From positions 1 through 22,803 of the IMG/VR virus record IMGVR_UViG_3300035698_018046: DNA of 22,803 nucleotides. One strand, written 5' to 3'. This stretch comes from a virus. The notes below the pieces were generated by a model. That model searched no databases. It was not told the origin of the DNA and worked only from the letters and a program-made list of their open reading frames with translations. The translations under genes and the position numbers were made by a program. Position 1 is the first letter of the stretch. The number at the start of each line of letters is the position of its first letter. Below are positions 6,608-13,430 of the stretch, in pieces.

Positions 6608-7722
6608 TAATCTAAATTTGAATAGCTCTCTTTATAAATCTTTATTATATCACCATACTCATCGAGTATTCCCTCTTTGAATTTATCATTATCATATTTT
6701 TGTTTTAAAATGAATTCTTTAACATAATCCTCATAATCTAATTTTATAGATATGTCTATTGAGTCCTCATCTATTTCTTCAATAATCTCATCATCTTCTA
6801 ATTCGTTTGTTATATCATCTATGTAGTCAATGGATGTGAAGTTTCCCTTTTCTAATAAGATTTCTAATTTTCTTCTTAGTTTTCTATTAGATATTAATAA
6901 ATTATTTGATATTGTTATATCAATATAATCCTTGGTATCTTTTAACTCTTCGAGTAATTCTATATCATCTTCTTCGGCTATTCTAACTTTTTTAAAAACA
7001 GGAGATATATTATTTTTTATAAATTCCTCTTCCCCAGTAACAACATCAATAACAAAAATGCCTTTTTGGTCACCATAATCATTTCTATCCATCTGGAAAT
7101 TTGAACCAACAAAAACAAAATTCTTACTTTTTTGAACTAAATGGATGTGACCAGAATAAACACCTTTGAACCCACTAAATTCATCAACATCAATCTTATC
7201 TAGGTTTTTATGACCAATGGATGTTAAGTGCATCTTAGCACCATTTAAATCTGAATGACAAAATAGATAATCACAATCTTTGTTATTATTTATGTGAAAT
7301 ATCTGGTCTTTCTTTTTCATTAGATAAGGCATCAATAATAACTTATTTCCTTTATATTCTATTTTTGTGGTTTTATCATAAATATGAACATTCGGTATGT
7401 ATTTAAATGGTCTTATCGTGTTTATTTCATCCGAACTCCTTGACCAACAATCATGATTTCCCACTATTATGTGCAGTGGTGCTATTTTTGATATAGCTTC
7501 AACTTGATCCATAGCAAAGTTCAATAAATTAATAGGAATAACATTTCTATTATCAAATAGATCACCTAAGTGTATTATTATGTCACCTGGTTCTATTCTC
7601 TCTTTTAGTGTGGGTATTAGGAAGTCATTGAAGTATTCTTGGTGTATCCTTAACCACTTATCTGTTTTGTTGGGATATCCCAAACCTATGTGGGAATCAC
7701 CAACTAGGTAAATTTTACTCAT
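6607..7722 (-). CDS. 47: SbcD/Mre11-type nuclease subunit, T4 gp47-like
   Basis: A 371-residue calcineurin-like phosphoesterase with all the metal motifs of the SbcD/Mre11/gp47 family: V-G-D-S-H-I-G (Asp9, His11), G-D-L-F-D-N-R (53-59), G-N-H-D (88-91), C-H-S-D (His156) and G-H-I-H (191-194). It would form a Mn-dependent exo/endonuclease with an SbcC/gp46-type ATPase to process DNA ends during recombination-dependent replication. T4 gp47 is about 340 residues, so the length fits. The C-terminal third (about 240-371) is charged, with an acidic stretch DDEIIEEIDEDSID, and probably forms the capping and ATPase-binding region. In T4 gene 46 is adjacent, but no gp46-like gene is in this window. 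It lies in a two-gene minus-strand island between plus-strand genes. Confidence 0.9.
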   Translation of the reverse strand: MSKIYLVGDSHIGLGYPNKTDKWLRIHQEYFNDFLIPTLKERIEPGDIIIHLGDLFDNRNVIPINLLNFAMDQVEAISKIAPLHIIVGNHDCWSRSSDEINTIRPFKYIPNVHIYDKTTKIEYKGNKLLLMPYLMKKKDQIFHINNNKDCDYLFCHSDLNGAKMHLTSIGHKNLDKIDVDEFSGFKGVYSGHIHLVQKSKNFVFVGSNFQMDRNDYGDQKGIFVIDVVTGEEEFIKNNISPVFKKVRIAEEDDIELLEELKDTKDYIDITISNNLLISNRKLRRKLEILLEKGNFTSIDYIDDITNELEDDEIIEEIDEDSIDISIKLDYEDYVKEFILKQKYDNDKFKEGILDEYGDIIKIYKESYSNLD

Positions 7723-7792
7723 ATATATTCTATTATTTTTTATTTATATTAAAATATCTTTTATTGTTCTTTTTTAATTAATATATATTACT
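7723..7792. promoter_or_regulatory. Divergent intergenic region with TTAATATATATT element
   Basis: These 70 A/T-only-rich bases separate the minus-strand gp47-like gene from the plus-strand gene at 7793, so promoters for both directions must lie here or nearby. On plus, TTAATATATATT (7778-7789) ends three bases before the ATG at 7793. On minus, the leader reads AATAGAATATATATG into the start. No Shine-Dalgarno sequence is present on either side. Confidence 0.4.
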
Positions 7793-8470
7793 ATGAATCA
7801 CTTAAAGTTATTTGAATCTTTTAATAATTATATTGATTTCTGTGATATTTTTGGTGAATCATTAATTAGAGGCGTTGATATTGATATAGATGAGTATATA
7901 GATGATCCTAAATTAAGAAAAATATCATCTGGGTCATCTAAGGAAGAAGATTATGTTTCTTTTCTTAAAAATTATAAAAATATAGGATTACAAGATCCAC
8001 TTAAATCAATTCACTTCTACTTAAATCCAACTAATGACCAAATAAAATACCTAGATTGGTATGGTAATTCATATAAACCAATTCCTCACAAAGATGCCGT
8101 ATTTTCATTTAATAAGGAGTTACGAAATGGTGGTCTTGGTTCTACGTGGTTTTTCTTAGAAAGAACATTAGAAGATTTTTTAGGTATGTCAGAAGATGAT
8201 ATAGGTAAATTATTTATTAACGAATATGGATATCATTTAGGTCCACCATCACCATCCTTTTCAACAGTTAAGTTATTATTAAAGGAACTCTATAATGAAA
8301 ATAAATTAGATTTTTTTAAAAAGTGCTCTGAATATCAGAATCTTTTAGTCGAAGGTGGTGTCTTGGGTAATCTTACTTATAATGAGCTTTTGGAACTATC
8401 AAAGGATGGAAAATTAAATTTACAAATATGGACGGAAAGCCCGGTGCTTCACCAGAGGATAAGATATTAG
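7793..8470 (+). CDS. Protein of unknown function with LFE-type N-terminal tag
   Basis: A 225-residue protein that I cannot assign. It begins MNHLKLFESFNNY, which fits the recurrent N-terminus and contains L-F-E, a T4-type prohead-protease site after Glu8. The body is mixed, with acidic IDIDEYIDDP at about 31-40, an aromatic, Gly-rich segment (RNGGLGSTWFFLERTLEDFLG, about 111-131), GYHLGPPSPSFSTV at 145-158 and an amphipathic C-terminus. No membrane span is seen. It stands alone before the tail tube gene. An 8-bp hairpin overlaps its stop (8467-8487) but lacks a clear T-run. The sequence could suggest an internal head protein only through its N-terminus. Confidence 0.75.
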   Translation: MNHLKLFESFNNYIDFCDIFGESLIRGVDIDIDEYIDDPKLRKISSGSSKEEDYVSFLKNYKNIGLQDPLKSIHFYLNPTNDQIKYLDWYGNSYKPIPHKDAVFSFNKELRNGGLGSTWFFLERTLEDFLGMSEDDIGKLFINEYGYHLGPPSPSFSTVKLLLKELYNENKLDFFKKCSEYQNLLVEGGVLGNLTYNELLELSKDGKLNLQIWTESPVLHQRIRY

Positions 8471-8518
8471 AAAAATGGGTTTTCTAAAATAATATATATG
8501 ATAGAGAAATACTATAAG

Positions 8519-8531
8519 TTAATATATATTT
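8519..8531 (+). promoter_or_regulatory. TTAATATATATTT element before the tail tube gene
   Basis: The TTAATATAT core lies in the 87-base gap between the gene at 7793 and the tail tube gene, 26 bases before the ATG at 8558. A tail tube gene would need a strong late promoter, so this is one of the better placed members of the set. The leader between it and the ATG is almost purely A and T. Confidence 0.35.
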
Positions 8532-8557
8532 TAAGATAAAAAATAACAAATAAAGAT

Positions 8558-9181
8558 ATGCCGTTACCGCACTTTACTCAAATTTCAAACGTAGGCTCTC
8601 CTGGTGGACCAGGAACCTTACCAGATGAGGTTGTATATTTAAATCTCTTTGAGGTTACATTTATATTACCTGTAATCCTACAAGCACAAGGAAGAGACCC
8701 TATTCTATTATTAGAAAATGCTACAAAAATTAGCTTAGGTGCATTAACTAGCTTTGATATACAGAATGTTAAACAACGTTTCAAGTATTCAACTAGAGAG
8801 TTCTTAACAACACCAACCATAACATCTGGTGAGATAATGATACCATTTCAAGTAAATGTTAACCAACAAGGATCTATGGAAAATTGGACAACAATGAAAG
8901 CTTGGTATGATTTGGTATTTAATTCACAAAATGGTTCTCTACACTATAAAAGTGATATAATAGGAACAATAATAGTAAATCAACACGATAAAAAAGGAGT
9001 CGTTCTTAGAAGAGTAACTTTTCAGAACTGTCAGTTAAAGATACTAACAGGATGGGAGTTAGATTGGTCATCAAACAATATTGTTGATAGCGTTGATGCA
9101 ACATTTGTTTATGATTATTTCATAGATGAATATATAGATCAAAACTTCACAATATCACCACCTATTATTTCTGGATATTAA
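8558..9181 (+). CDS. 19: Tail tube protein, T4 gp19-like
   Basis: A 207-residue protein of the contractile-phage tail tube family (T4 gp19 is 163 residues). Supporting segments are the N-terminal loop (PLPHFTQISNVGSPGGPG), the YLNLFEVTFILP strand, FDIQNVKQRFKYSTREF, and the C-terminal strands RRVTFQNCQLKILTGWELDWSS and DATFVYDYF, matching the beta-barrel order of gp19-type tubes. It polymerises as hexameric rings to form the inner tube through which DNA passes, inside the sheath. In T4-like phages it normally follows the sheath gene; here the sheath is more than 4 kb away on the other strand. A strong terminator follows after about 20 bases. The minus-strand frame at 8578-8820 is a shadow. 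Confidence 0.88.
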   Translation: MPLPHFTQISNVGSPGGPGTLPDEVVYLNLFEVTFILPVILQAQGRDPILLLENATKISLGALTSFDIQNVKQRFKYSTREFLTTPTITSGEIMIPFQVNVNQQGSMENWTTMKAWYDLVFNSQNGSLHYKSDIIGTIIVNQHDKKGVVLRRVTFQNCQLKILTGWELDWSSNNIVDSVDATFVYDYFIDEYIDQNFTISPPIISGY

Positions 9182-9197
9182 TAAATGAATAAATAAT

Positions 9198-9235
9198 AAA
9201 AAAAAAGACGAACAAAATTGTTCGTCTTTTTTTTT
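9198..9235. terminator. Bidirectional intrinsic terminator between tail tube and chaperone genes
   Basis: The hairpin GACGAACA (9207-9214) pairs with TGTTCGTC (9219-9226). It has an A-run on the left (9198-9206) and a T-run on the right (9227-9235), so it can stop transcription from both directions. It sits exactly where the plus-strand tube gene and the minus-strand tail-assembly gene converge; its last bases touch the stop of the minus-strand gene. Confidence 0.93.
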
Positions 9236-9485
9236 ATTTAAGTTTAGATGTCATATTTTTAGCATCTCTCATCATAGAGCCAGTATCAAAATTATTCATA
9301 CCAGATAAATCACTTTGTTGTTGTTCTTGTGTTTTTCTATTATCTTCTTCCTCTTCGAGTATATCATTGACTAATTTTATGTTTTCTTCAAACATCCAAT
9401 ATGGCCAATTATCTATAGATACTTCTTGTAAATTAAAATTCTTTTGTAGTAATAATTTATTCTTCAATAAATGCGTCAAAGGCAT
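9234..9485 (-). CDS. Probable tail-assembly protein, +1 overlapping frame of the hub/chaperone gene
   Basis: From ATG 9485 this is an 83-residue protein. Its core, VSIDNWPYWMFEENIKLVND, followed by a run of Glu and Gln (ILEEEEDNRKTQEQQQ), is like the W-P-Y/W-containing second reading frame of tail-assembly chaperones in long-tailed phages. The frame is open further upstream, to about 9563 (a GTG at 9557 is possible), so it overlaps the end of the gene at 9457 by about 100 bases in the +1 frame. Two readings are possible: independent start at ATG 9485 with a 29-base overlap, or a programmed +1 (or -2) frameshift that makes a longer fusion. A CCC codon followed by A (9519-9516) is one possible +1 slip site. 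The stop lies at the convergent terminator. Confidence 0.7.
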   Translation of the reverse strand: MPLTHLLKNKLLLQKNFNLQEVSIDNWPYWMFEENIKLVNDILEEEEDNRKTQEQQQSDLSGMNNFDTGSMMRDAKNMTSKLK

Positions 9486-10398
9486 CTTGAATAACGAAAA
9501 TTCCTGAGGCACCGTTGGGAAATTGCATTTCTGCGTGTACCTCCGAGCCACAATCACATTTTTTCATAAGACCTTTTATTCCAAAAGTCATTTTACTTAT
9601 TGCTGAATTTAAAAATTGAAATGATTCATCATCCATTTCTTCAAATTCCACTAATTTTGATTTAATACCATCATAACTAATTGATGTTCTACCAGATAAC
9701 ATAAATGGTACTATTTTTAAAAATGAAAGATTTGGTGTTTTTTTATCCACATTTTCTCTTATTATATAATCAGAGAAAGATTTTTGTAAACCAATATTAG
9801 GTGGTGATACTTCATATTCCTTTCTATTTTTTAATTTGAACTTAAATGAATTAGTTGATGTGCTAAAAAACCTTTCTAACTTTTCATCCAATTCGTGGAA
9901 AACAAAATGTTTTGTCTTAAGTTCTATATTTACCTGTTTATTATCTACTTCACAAATTTCTTTTATAGATAACTCATTTCCTTGTTGGAATGTTAATTCC
10001 CTTATTAGGAATACTAAGAATAATCTATCTTGGTCCTTCACATCTAAGTAAGACGATACTGAGCCATCTGGGTATTTTATTCTCACACAAGATTGTAGTA
10101 TATTGTTCATTTTCTCAACTATATCATAGAAATTATTATCATCCACCATTGAGTATGCTTGTATTTCTTTAACTTGTGCTGGTCTAACCATCATAAGTGT
10201 TCCTATTGGATAAAATTTACCACAAGGTAATGAATCAGCACTAAAATTGAAATATTGTAATTCATTTACTCTAGTTGATTCGACTTGTATTGGTTCATTT
10301 AGATTACTATTCATTTCTTCTTTTCCTTTATCTAAGTTAGATAAATGGTTTTTTAGATAGTCTTCTTCTGATAATTCCTTTTTTTCTTTATCGGCCAT
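9457..10398 (-). CDS. Baseplate hub/tail-assembly protein, T4 gp26/gp51 family
   Basis: A 313-residue protein. Residues about 55-135 (SLPCGKFYPIGTLMMVRP, then the DRLFLVFLIRELTF helix) match the pattern of the T4 gp26/gp51-type hub/assembly proteins that prepare the baseplate centre or act as tail chaperones. The first 50 residues are charged and disordered. Near the C-terminus CDCGSEVHAEMQF (about 280-292) has a Cys pair that may help bind a metal. It ends DAFDAFIEE. An overlapping +1 frame continues downstream (9234-9485), an arrangement reminiscent of tail-assembly chaperone pairs. The start is the ATG followed by GCC (MADKEKKEL). Family match is by pattern; whether it is hub, chaperone or both is not settled. 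T4 homologues are about 210-250 residues. Confidence 0.72.
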   Translation of the reverse strand: MADKEKKELSEEDYLKNHLSNLDKGKEEMNSNLNEPIQVESTRVNELQYFNFSADSLPCGKFYPIGTLMMVRPAQVKEIQAYSMVDDNNFYDIVEKMNNILQSCVRIKYPDGSVSSYLDVKDQDRLFLVFLIRELTFQQGNELSIKEICEVDNKQVNIELKTKHFVFHELDEKLERFFSTSTNSFKFKLKNRKEYEVSPPNIGLQKSFSDYIIRENVDKKTPNLSFLKIVPFMLSGRTSISYDGIKSKLVEFEEMDDESFQFLNSAISKMTFGIKGLMKKCDCGSEVHAEMQFPNGASGIFVIQDAFDAFIEE

Positions 10399-10431
10399 TG
10401 TTCTATTGTTATTTTTAATTATATATTTATT

Positions 10432-10472
10432 ACTAATATATTCCCCTTTATACCAAAAAAGGTGATATTAGT
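10432..10472. other. Imperfect inverted repeat between two minus-strand genes
   Basis: ACTAATAT (10432-10439) is complementary to ATATTAGT (10465-10472), and inside it CCTTT (10445-10449) pairs with AAAGG (10458-10462), giving an interrupted hairpin. It lies after the stop of the gene at 10485-11003 and before the start of the hub/chaperone gene. No long T-run follows on the minus strand, so it is a weak terminator or an RNA processing or regulatory element. Confidence 0.4.
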
Positions 10473-10484
10473 TTAAATATTAAC

Positions 10485-11003
10485 TTAAATAATAATAAAT
10501 TCTATTTTAGCAAAAATAAAATCACTTGTTTTATAACTTCCTCCTATTGAAGATAAATGATCTCCAATAACATAGTGGAAATTACCACCACCGATTCCGG
10601 TAAATTTATAGATAGGTAATGAATAGTCTTCGGGGTTTGTAACTTGCTGTGATCTATCATTGAAAAATATAATAAATTTAGATTTGAATCCCTCATCAAC
10701 CAATCTATCTCTAATTTCCGACATTGTATCCAATATGGTATTGAACTCTAATTCAAGACCTTCTTTTTTTATACACTTTCTTATTTCTATTCTGGTGTAG
10801 AAATCAGCATCATTATTTATACTTAATGACCAATCATCATCAATTAGGTCATAAAAATAAATACTAAATTCGTCTGATATTTCATTCTTGTTAGTTGGTT
10901 TATCGGTTTGATATCTACTGCTTATTCTTTTCCTATTATTAAATTGTGCGTAGGAATTTAATCTATTTAGATTATCGCTTATTTCTTTTAATGACTTAGC
11001 CAA
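10485..11003 (-). CDS. Protein of unknown function between LRR and tail-assembly genes
   Basis: I do not recognise this 172-residue protein. It begins MAKSLKEISDNLNRLNSYA (amphipathic helix), followed by a basic linker (NNRKRISSRYQTDKPTNKN) and then a mixed alpha/beta domain with FSIYFYDLI, a helical middle part (DTMSEIRDRLVDEGF) and a Gly-rich YKFTGIGGGNFHYVIGDHL at about 131-149. It ends in hydrophobic FAKIEFIII. The position beside the tail-assembly gene makes a tail-completion or tail-terminator role possible, but no motif supports this. The gap to the next gene upstream is 24 bases, so it may be co-transcribed with the LRR protein. Confidence 0.72.
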   Translation of the reverse strand: MAKSLKEISDNLNRLNSYAQFNNRKRISSRYQTDKPTNKNEISDEFSIYFYDLIDDDWSLSINNDADFYTRIEIRKCIKKEGLELEFNTILDTMSEIRDRLVDEGFKSKFIIFFNDRSQQVTNPEDYSLPIYKFTGIGGGNFHYVIGDHLSSIGGSYKTSDFIFAKIEFIII

Positions 11004-11027
11004 TTTTTCATCATTTGACTCATTTTT

Positions 11028-11612
11028 TTAAATAATTTCATAATTTTCAAATTTAAGGTTTTTACCAATATCAAAATCAAATAGGTAAGATACTTCTTTT
11101 AGTCTATCTAATATAATATTATTACCTTGTATAACATCTAATTCATTTATTAAATTCACCAATTCTAATAGACTACTAGTATCAAATAATGATGTCTCTT
11201 TGAATAGATTAATTACTTCGCTAACTGGGTTATTTGTTATATCTACATCTCCTCCTATTGATATTGGTATATCAACTAGTGTTTTTATTTCATTAAAACT
11301 ACAATGAAAGTTACCAATTATTTTTGTTGGTGAGTATTCTAATGTTTTTAATTCATTACTACTACAATCAAAATATTCACCCACATATATGGGTGATCCT
11401 TTTAGTGATTCTAATTCATTCCCATAGCAAAAAAATGATCCACTGACATTCCTAAAATTTATTGGAAATCCAATTAGTTTTTTATATGATATATCCACGG
11501 TTCCATCAACATCGATTGATTTATCCGAATTTATAGTATAGTTTCCTATTTGGTATTTTTCACATAGAAACTTTATATTCCTATTAAAATCTTTATACCT
11601 CATTACTTCCAT
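11028..11612 (-). CDS. Leucine-rich-repeat-like phage protein, paralogue 1
   Basis: A 194-residue protein whose middle (about 57-130) has three or four diverged repeats of about 21 residues with the pattern L-x-S-L-x-x-S-P-x-x-V-G-x-x-F-x-C-x-x-N-E-L, an LRR-like solenoid common in Bacteroidota phages. Before it is a conserved cap (NYTINSDKSIDVDGTVDISYKKL) and after it a helical C-terminal part (NIILDRLKEVSYLF). Both flanks match the protein at 21088-21786, so they are paralogues. The start may be ATG 11612 (MEVMRYKDF) or 11603 (MRYKDFN); the latter fits the shared N-terminal pattern better. Its function is unknown; LRR solenoids usually bind other proteins. An AAATATATAAT element lies upstream at 11616-11626. 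Confidence 0.8.
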   Translation of the reverse strand: MEVMRYKDFNRNIKFLCEKYQIGNYTINSDKSIDVDGTVDISYKKLIGFPINFRNVSGSFFCYGNELESLKGSPIYVGEYFDCSSNELKTLEYSPTKIIGNFHCSFNEIKTLVDIPISIGGDVDITNNPVSEVINLFKETSLFDTSSLLELVNLINELDVIQGNNIILDRLKEVSYLFDFDIGKNLKFENYEII

Positions 11613-11629
11613 TCATTATATATTTAAAC

Positions 11630-11650
11630 AAAAAAGCCTATATTTTTTAA
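11630..11650 (-). repeat. Half-terminator direct repeat at 3' end of the homing endonuclease gene
   Basis: AAAAAAGCCTATA followed by a T-run and AA at 11630-11650 is almost identical to 13388-13407, differing by one T. The copy at 13388 is one arm plus loop of a complete terminator; this copy lacks the partner arm. The two copies bracket the homing endonuclease gene as direct repeats, and this one overlaps its stop codon. Confidence 0.8.
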
Positions 11651-13356
11651 CCAACCCATTCCCATTTCTTTAAACCACAATCCCATATTCTATAAGAATT
11701 TATTTCATTGTACATTATCTCTCTTTCTGATTTGTTTTTATCATAGCCCATTTTTATTAGTCTAGATTTTCTATATTTAGATTTATGAACACGCTCATTA
11801 CCAATGACCCATTTATAGTTTACATCTGATATACCAACCATATTAAATCCTAATTTTTCATATAGTCCACCATTAAATAATGATAAATCCGAATAGGAAA
11901 TTATTTTAGATGTGTTGTTATTTCTTATGAAATGTTTTAGAAGCCTAGATGATCCACCAATTACACTAGTATTTAAAATATTTGAAAACCTCGAAAGCTC
12001 ATATGAATCACACCCCACCTCTTCTCTATTCTTACCAAAGCACATCAAGCTAACCAATTCATTATTATAATATAAGCCAATTTTTATTTTAGACTTATTA
12101 TCACCTTGTATATGATTTTTATTTAAAAATTTACTGGATTCCTCTTTCTTAACTTCTCTAATCTCGCACTTTCTAGCGTATATTTTGTTTTCGATTTTAT
12201 GTAGTTTGTTTTTTATTATTGATTTTACTATATCATTTTTTAACTTCCAATCATCCTCCCATATATGTATTAGTTCAATTCCAATCGATTCACATAATTT
12301 TGTCTTTTTTATATGGTAATTTTTGTCTTTATTTAACTCTGAGTGCCAATATAACCCATTGAATTCAAATGCTAGATTAATATCAGGTAAATAAATATCT
12401 AATTCTTTACCATTTAATAATTTTCTATCCGATCTTATTATCTCATCATTATATATCTCATTTATAAAATTAAACAAGGAAACTTCTTGACCAGATATGT
12501 GTTTTTTTAATGGGTTACAATTTGTGCATATAATAGTTTCTTGTTTGTGTCTTATTTGTAGATGCTCTCTATGTATTTTGAATTCACTTTGACAATCATT
12601 ACATTTAAATTTAATTTTCCTATTTTCATAATTTATATCAATTAAATCTATATTAATATTATCTATTTTTAGAAGAACACTCTCATATAATGAATTTTCT
12701 TTTGATATTTTTGTTTTAATTGTGCCCTTTTTATGTATTTCTTTGTTGCTCCAAGGGTGGTGATATCCATACCTTTCAAGTGAAGTTTTTTTATAACTTT
12801 TATTCCATGATTCTATATTCATCTTAAATGATTCTATTCTTTTATTTATTATTTCATCAACCTGATTAACATTATCCACTCCATATTTCTCCTTTACAGT
12901 ATTTAATCTTTTATCCTTTATCTTCTGTTTTTCTACCTTTGTCCTATTTTGATATTTTTTTGATATTTTTTTCTTTATATCCTTATTCATGGAAGCATGT
13001 TTATCTCCATATTTTAATATATTTGAATCTTCTTTCTTTTTCTTTATTTTAGGATCTAAACCAACACACCTATTTGAGCAGTAATTAAGATAGCCAATTT
13101 TTGAGTTCTTAAATTTGACTTTTTTTTCACAAAAGTCATTTTTACACAAAACGATACTATTTATATTACTATAACATAGATATACTTTTTCTTTGAATGT
13201 CAGTTCGTCTATTAATGAATAACCATCTATTATATACTTATAATCATTTTTAAAATTATTTAACACATATTTTTCGGAAGACATTTTTCCGGATTTATTA
13301 TTGAACTTATATTCTTCTATAAATTTATCACTTAACATAGTTTGATATTTTAACAT
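11647..13356 (-). CDS. Free-standing homing endonuclease with zinc clusters, Vsr/PD-(D/E)XK-like nuclease and GNAT-like C-terminus
   Basis: A 569-residue protein. Domain order: a Cys4 cluster (Cys71, 76, 93, 97); three repeats of the K/R-YG-x4-N type (about 114-125, 156-166, 194-204) that in such enzymes probably contact DNA; a second Cys4 cluster (252, 255, 277, 280); and a nuclease core at 310-370 with ELDIYLPDINLAFEFNGLYW (Asp320, Glu331, Asn333) and IHIWEDDW (His364, Glu367, Asp368), as in Vsr-like/EDxHD phage homing enzymes. Residues about 385-515 (NHIQGD, GLYYNNELVSLMCFG, SYSDLSLFNGGLYEKLGF) look like an acetyltransferase-type (GNAT/Mom-like) fold. It would cut a specific DNA site so that the gene spreads. 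It stands between the sheath gene and an LRR gene, with no visible intron. It is flanked by a direct repeat (11630-11650 and 13388-13407), suggesting how it arrived. Confidence 0.85.
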   Translation of the reverse strand: MLKYQTMLSDKFIEEYKFNNKSGKMSSEKYVLNNFKNDYKYIIDGYSLIDELTFKEKVYLCYSNINSIVLCKNDFCEKKVKFKNSKIGYLNYCSNRCVGLDPKIKKKKEDSNILKYGDKHASMNKDIKKKISKKYQNRTKVEKQKIKDKRLNTVKEKYGVDNVNQVDEIINKRIESFKMNIESWNKSYKKTSLERYGYHHPWSNKEIHKKGTIKTKISKENSLYESVLLKIDNINIDLIDINYENRKIKFKCNDCQSEFKIHREHLQIRHKQETIICTNCNPLKKHISGQEVSLFNFINEIYNDEIIRSDRKLLNGKELDIYLPDINLAFEFNGLYWHSELNKDKNYHIKKTKLCESIGIELIHIWEDDWKLKNDIVKSIIKNKLHKIENKIYARKCEIREVKKEESSKFLNKNHIQGDNKSKIKIGLYYNNELVSLMCFGKNREEVGCDSYELSRFSNILNTSVIGGSSRLLKHFIRNNNTSKIISYSDLSLFNGGLYEKLGFNMVGISDVNYKWVIGNERVHKSKYRKSRLIKMGYDKNKSEREIMYNEINSYRIWDCGLKKWEWVG

Positions 13357-13387
13357 ATATATTAAATACCCCTATGTTTGTTTGTAT

Positions 13388-13422
13388 AAAAAAGCCTATA
13401 TTTTTAAGATATAGGCTTTTTT
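13388..13422. terminator. Intrinsic terminator after the tail sheath gene
   Basis: GCCTATAT (13394-13401) pairs with ATATAGGC (13409-13416), with loop 13402-13408. It has six A before and six T after, extending the stem and serving as the U-run in either direction. On the minus strand it lies 9 bases after the sheath stop and before the homing endonuclease gene. Its left arm and loop are repeated at 11630-11650. Confidence 0.9.
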
Positions 13423-13430
13423 AATATATT

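Noticed and set aside
8467-8487. 8-bp hairpin TTAGAAAA / TTTTCTAA at the end of the gene at 7793
   Set aside because: A/T-rich, no T-run behind it; probably too weak to call a terminator.
9836-10172. Plus-strand frames at 9836-10051 and 9990-10172
   Set aside because: Shadows of the hub/chaperone gene on minus.
11647-13356. Group I intron or split gene around the homing endonuclease
   Set aside because: Neither flanking gene is interrupted; the sheath is complete and the LRR protein is intact, so the gene is free-standing.
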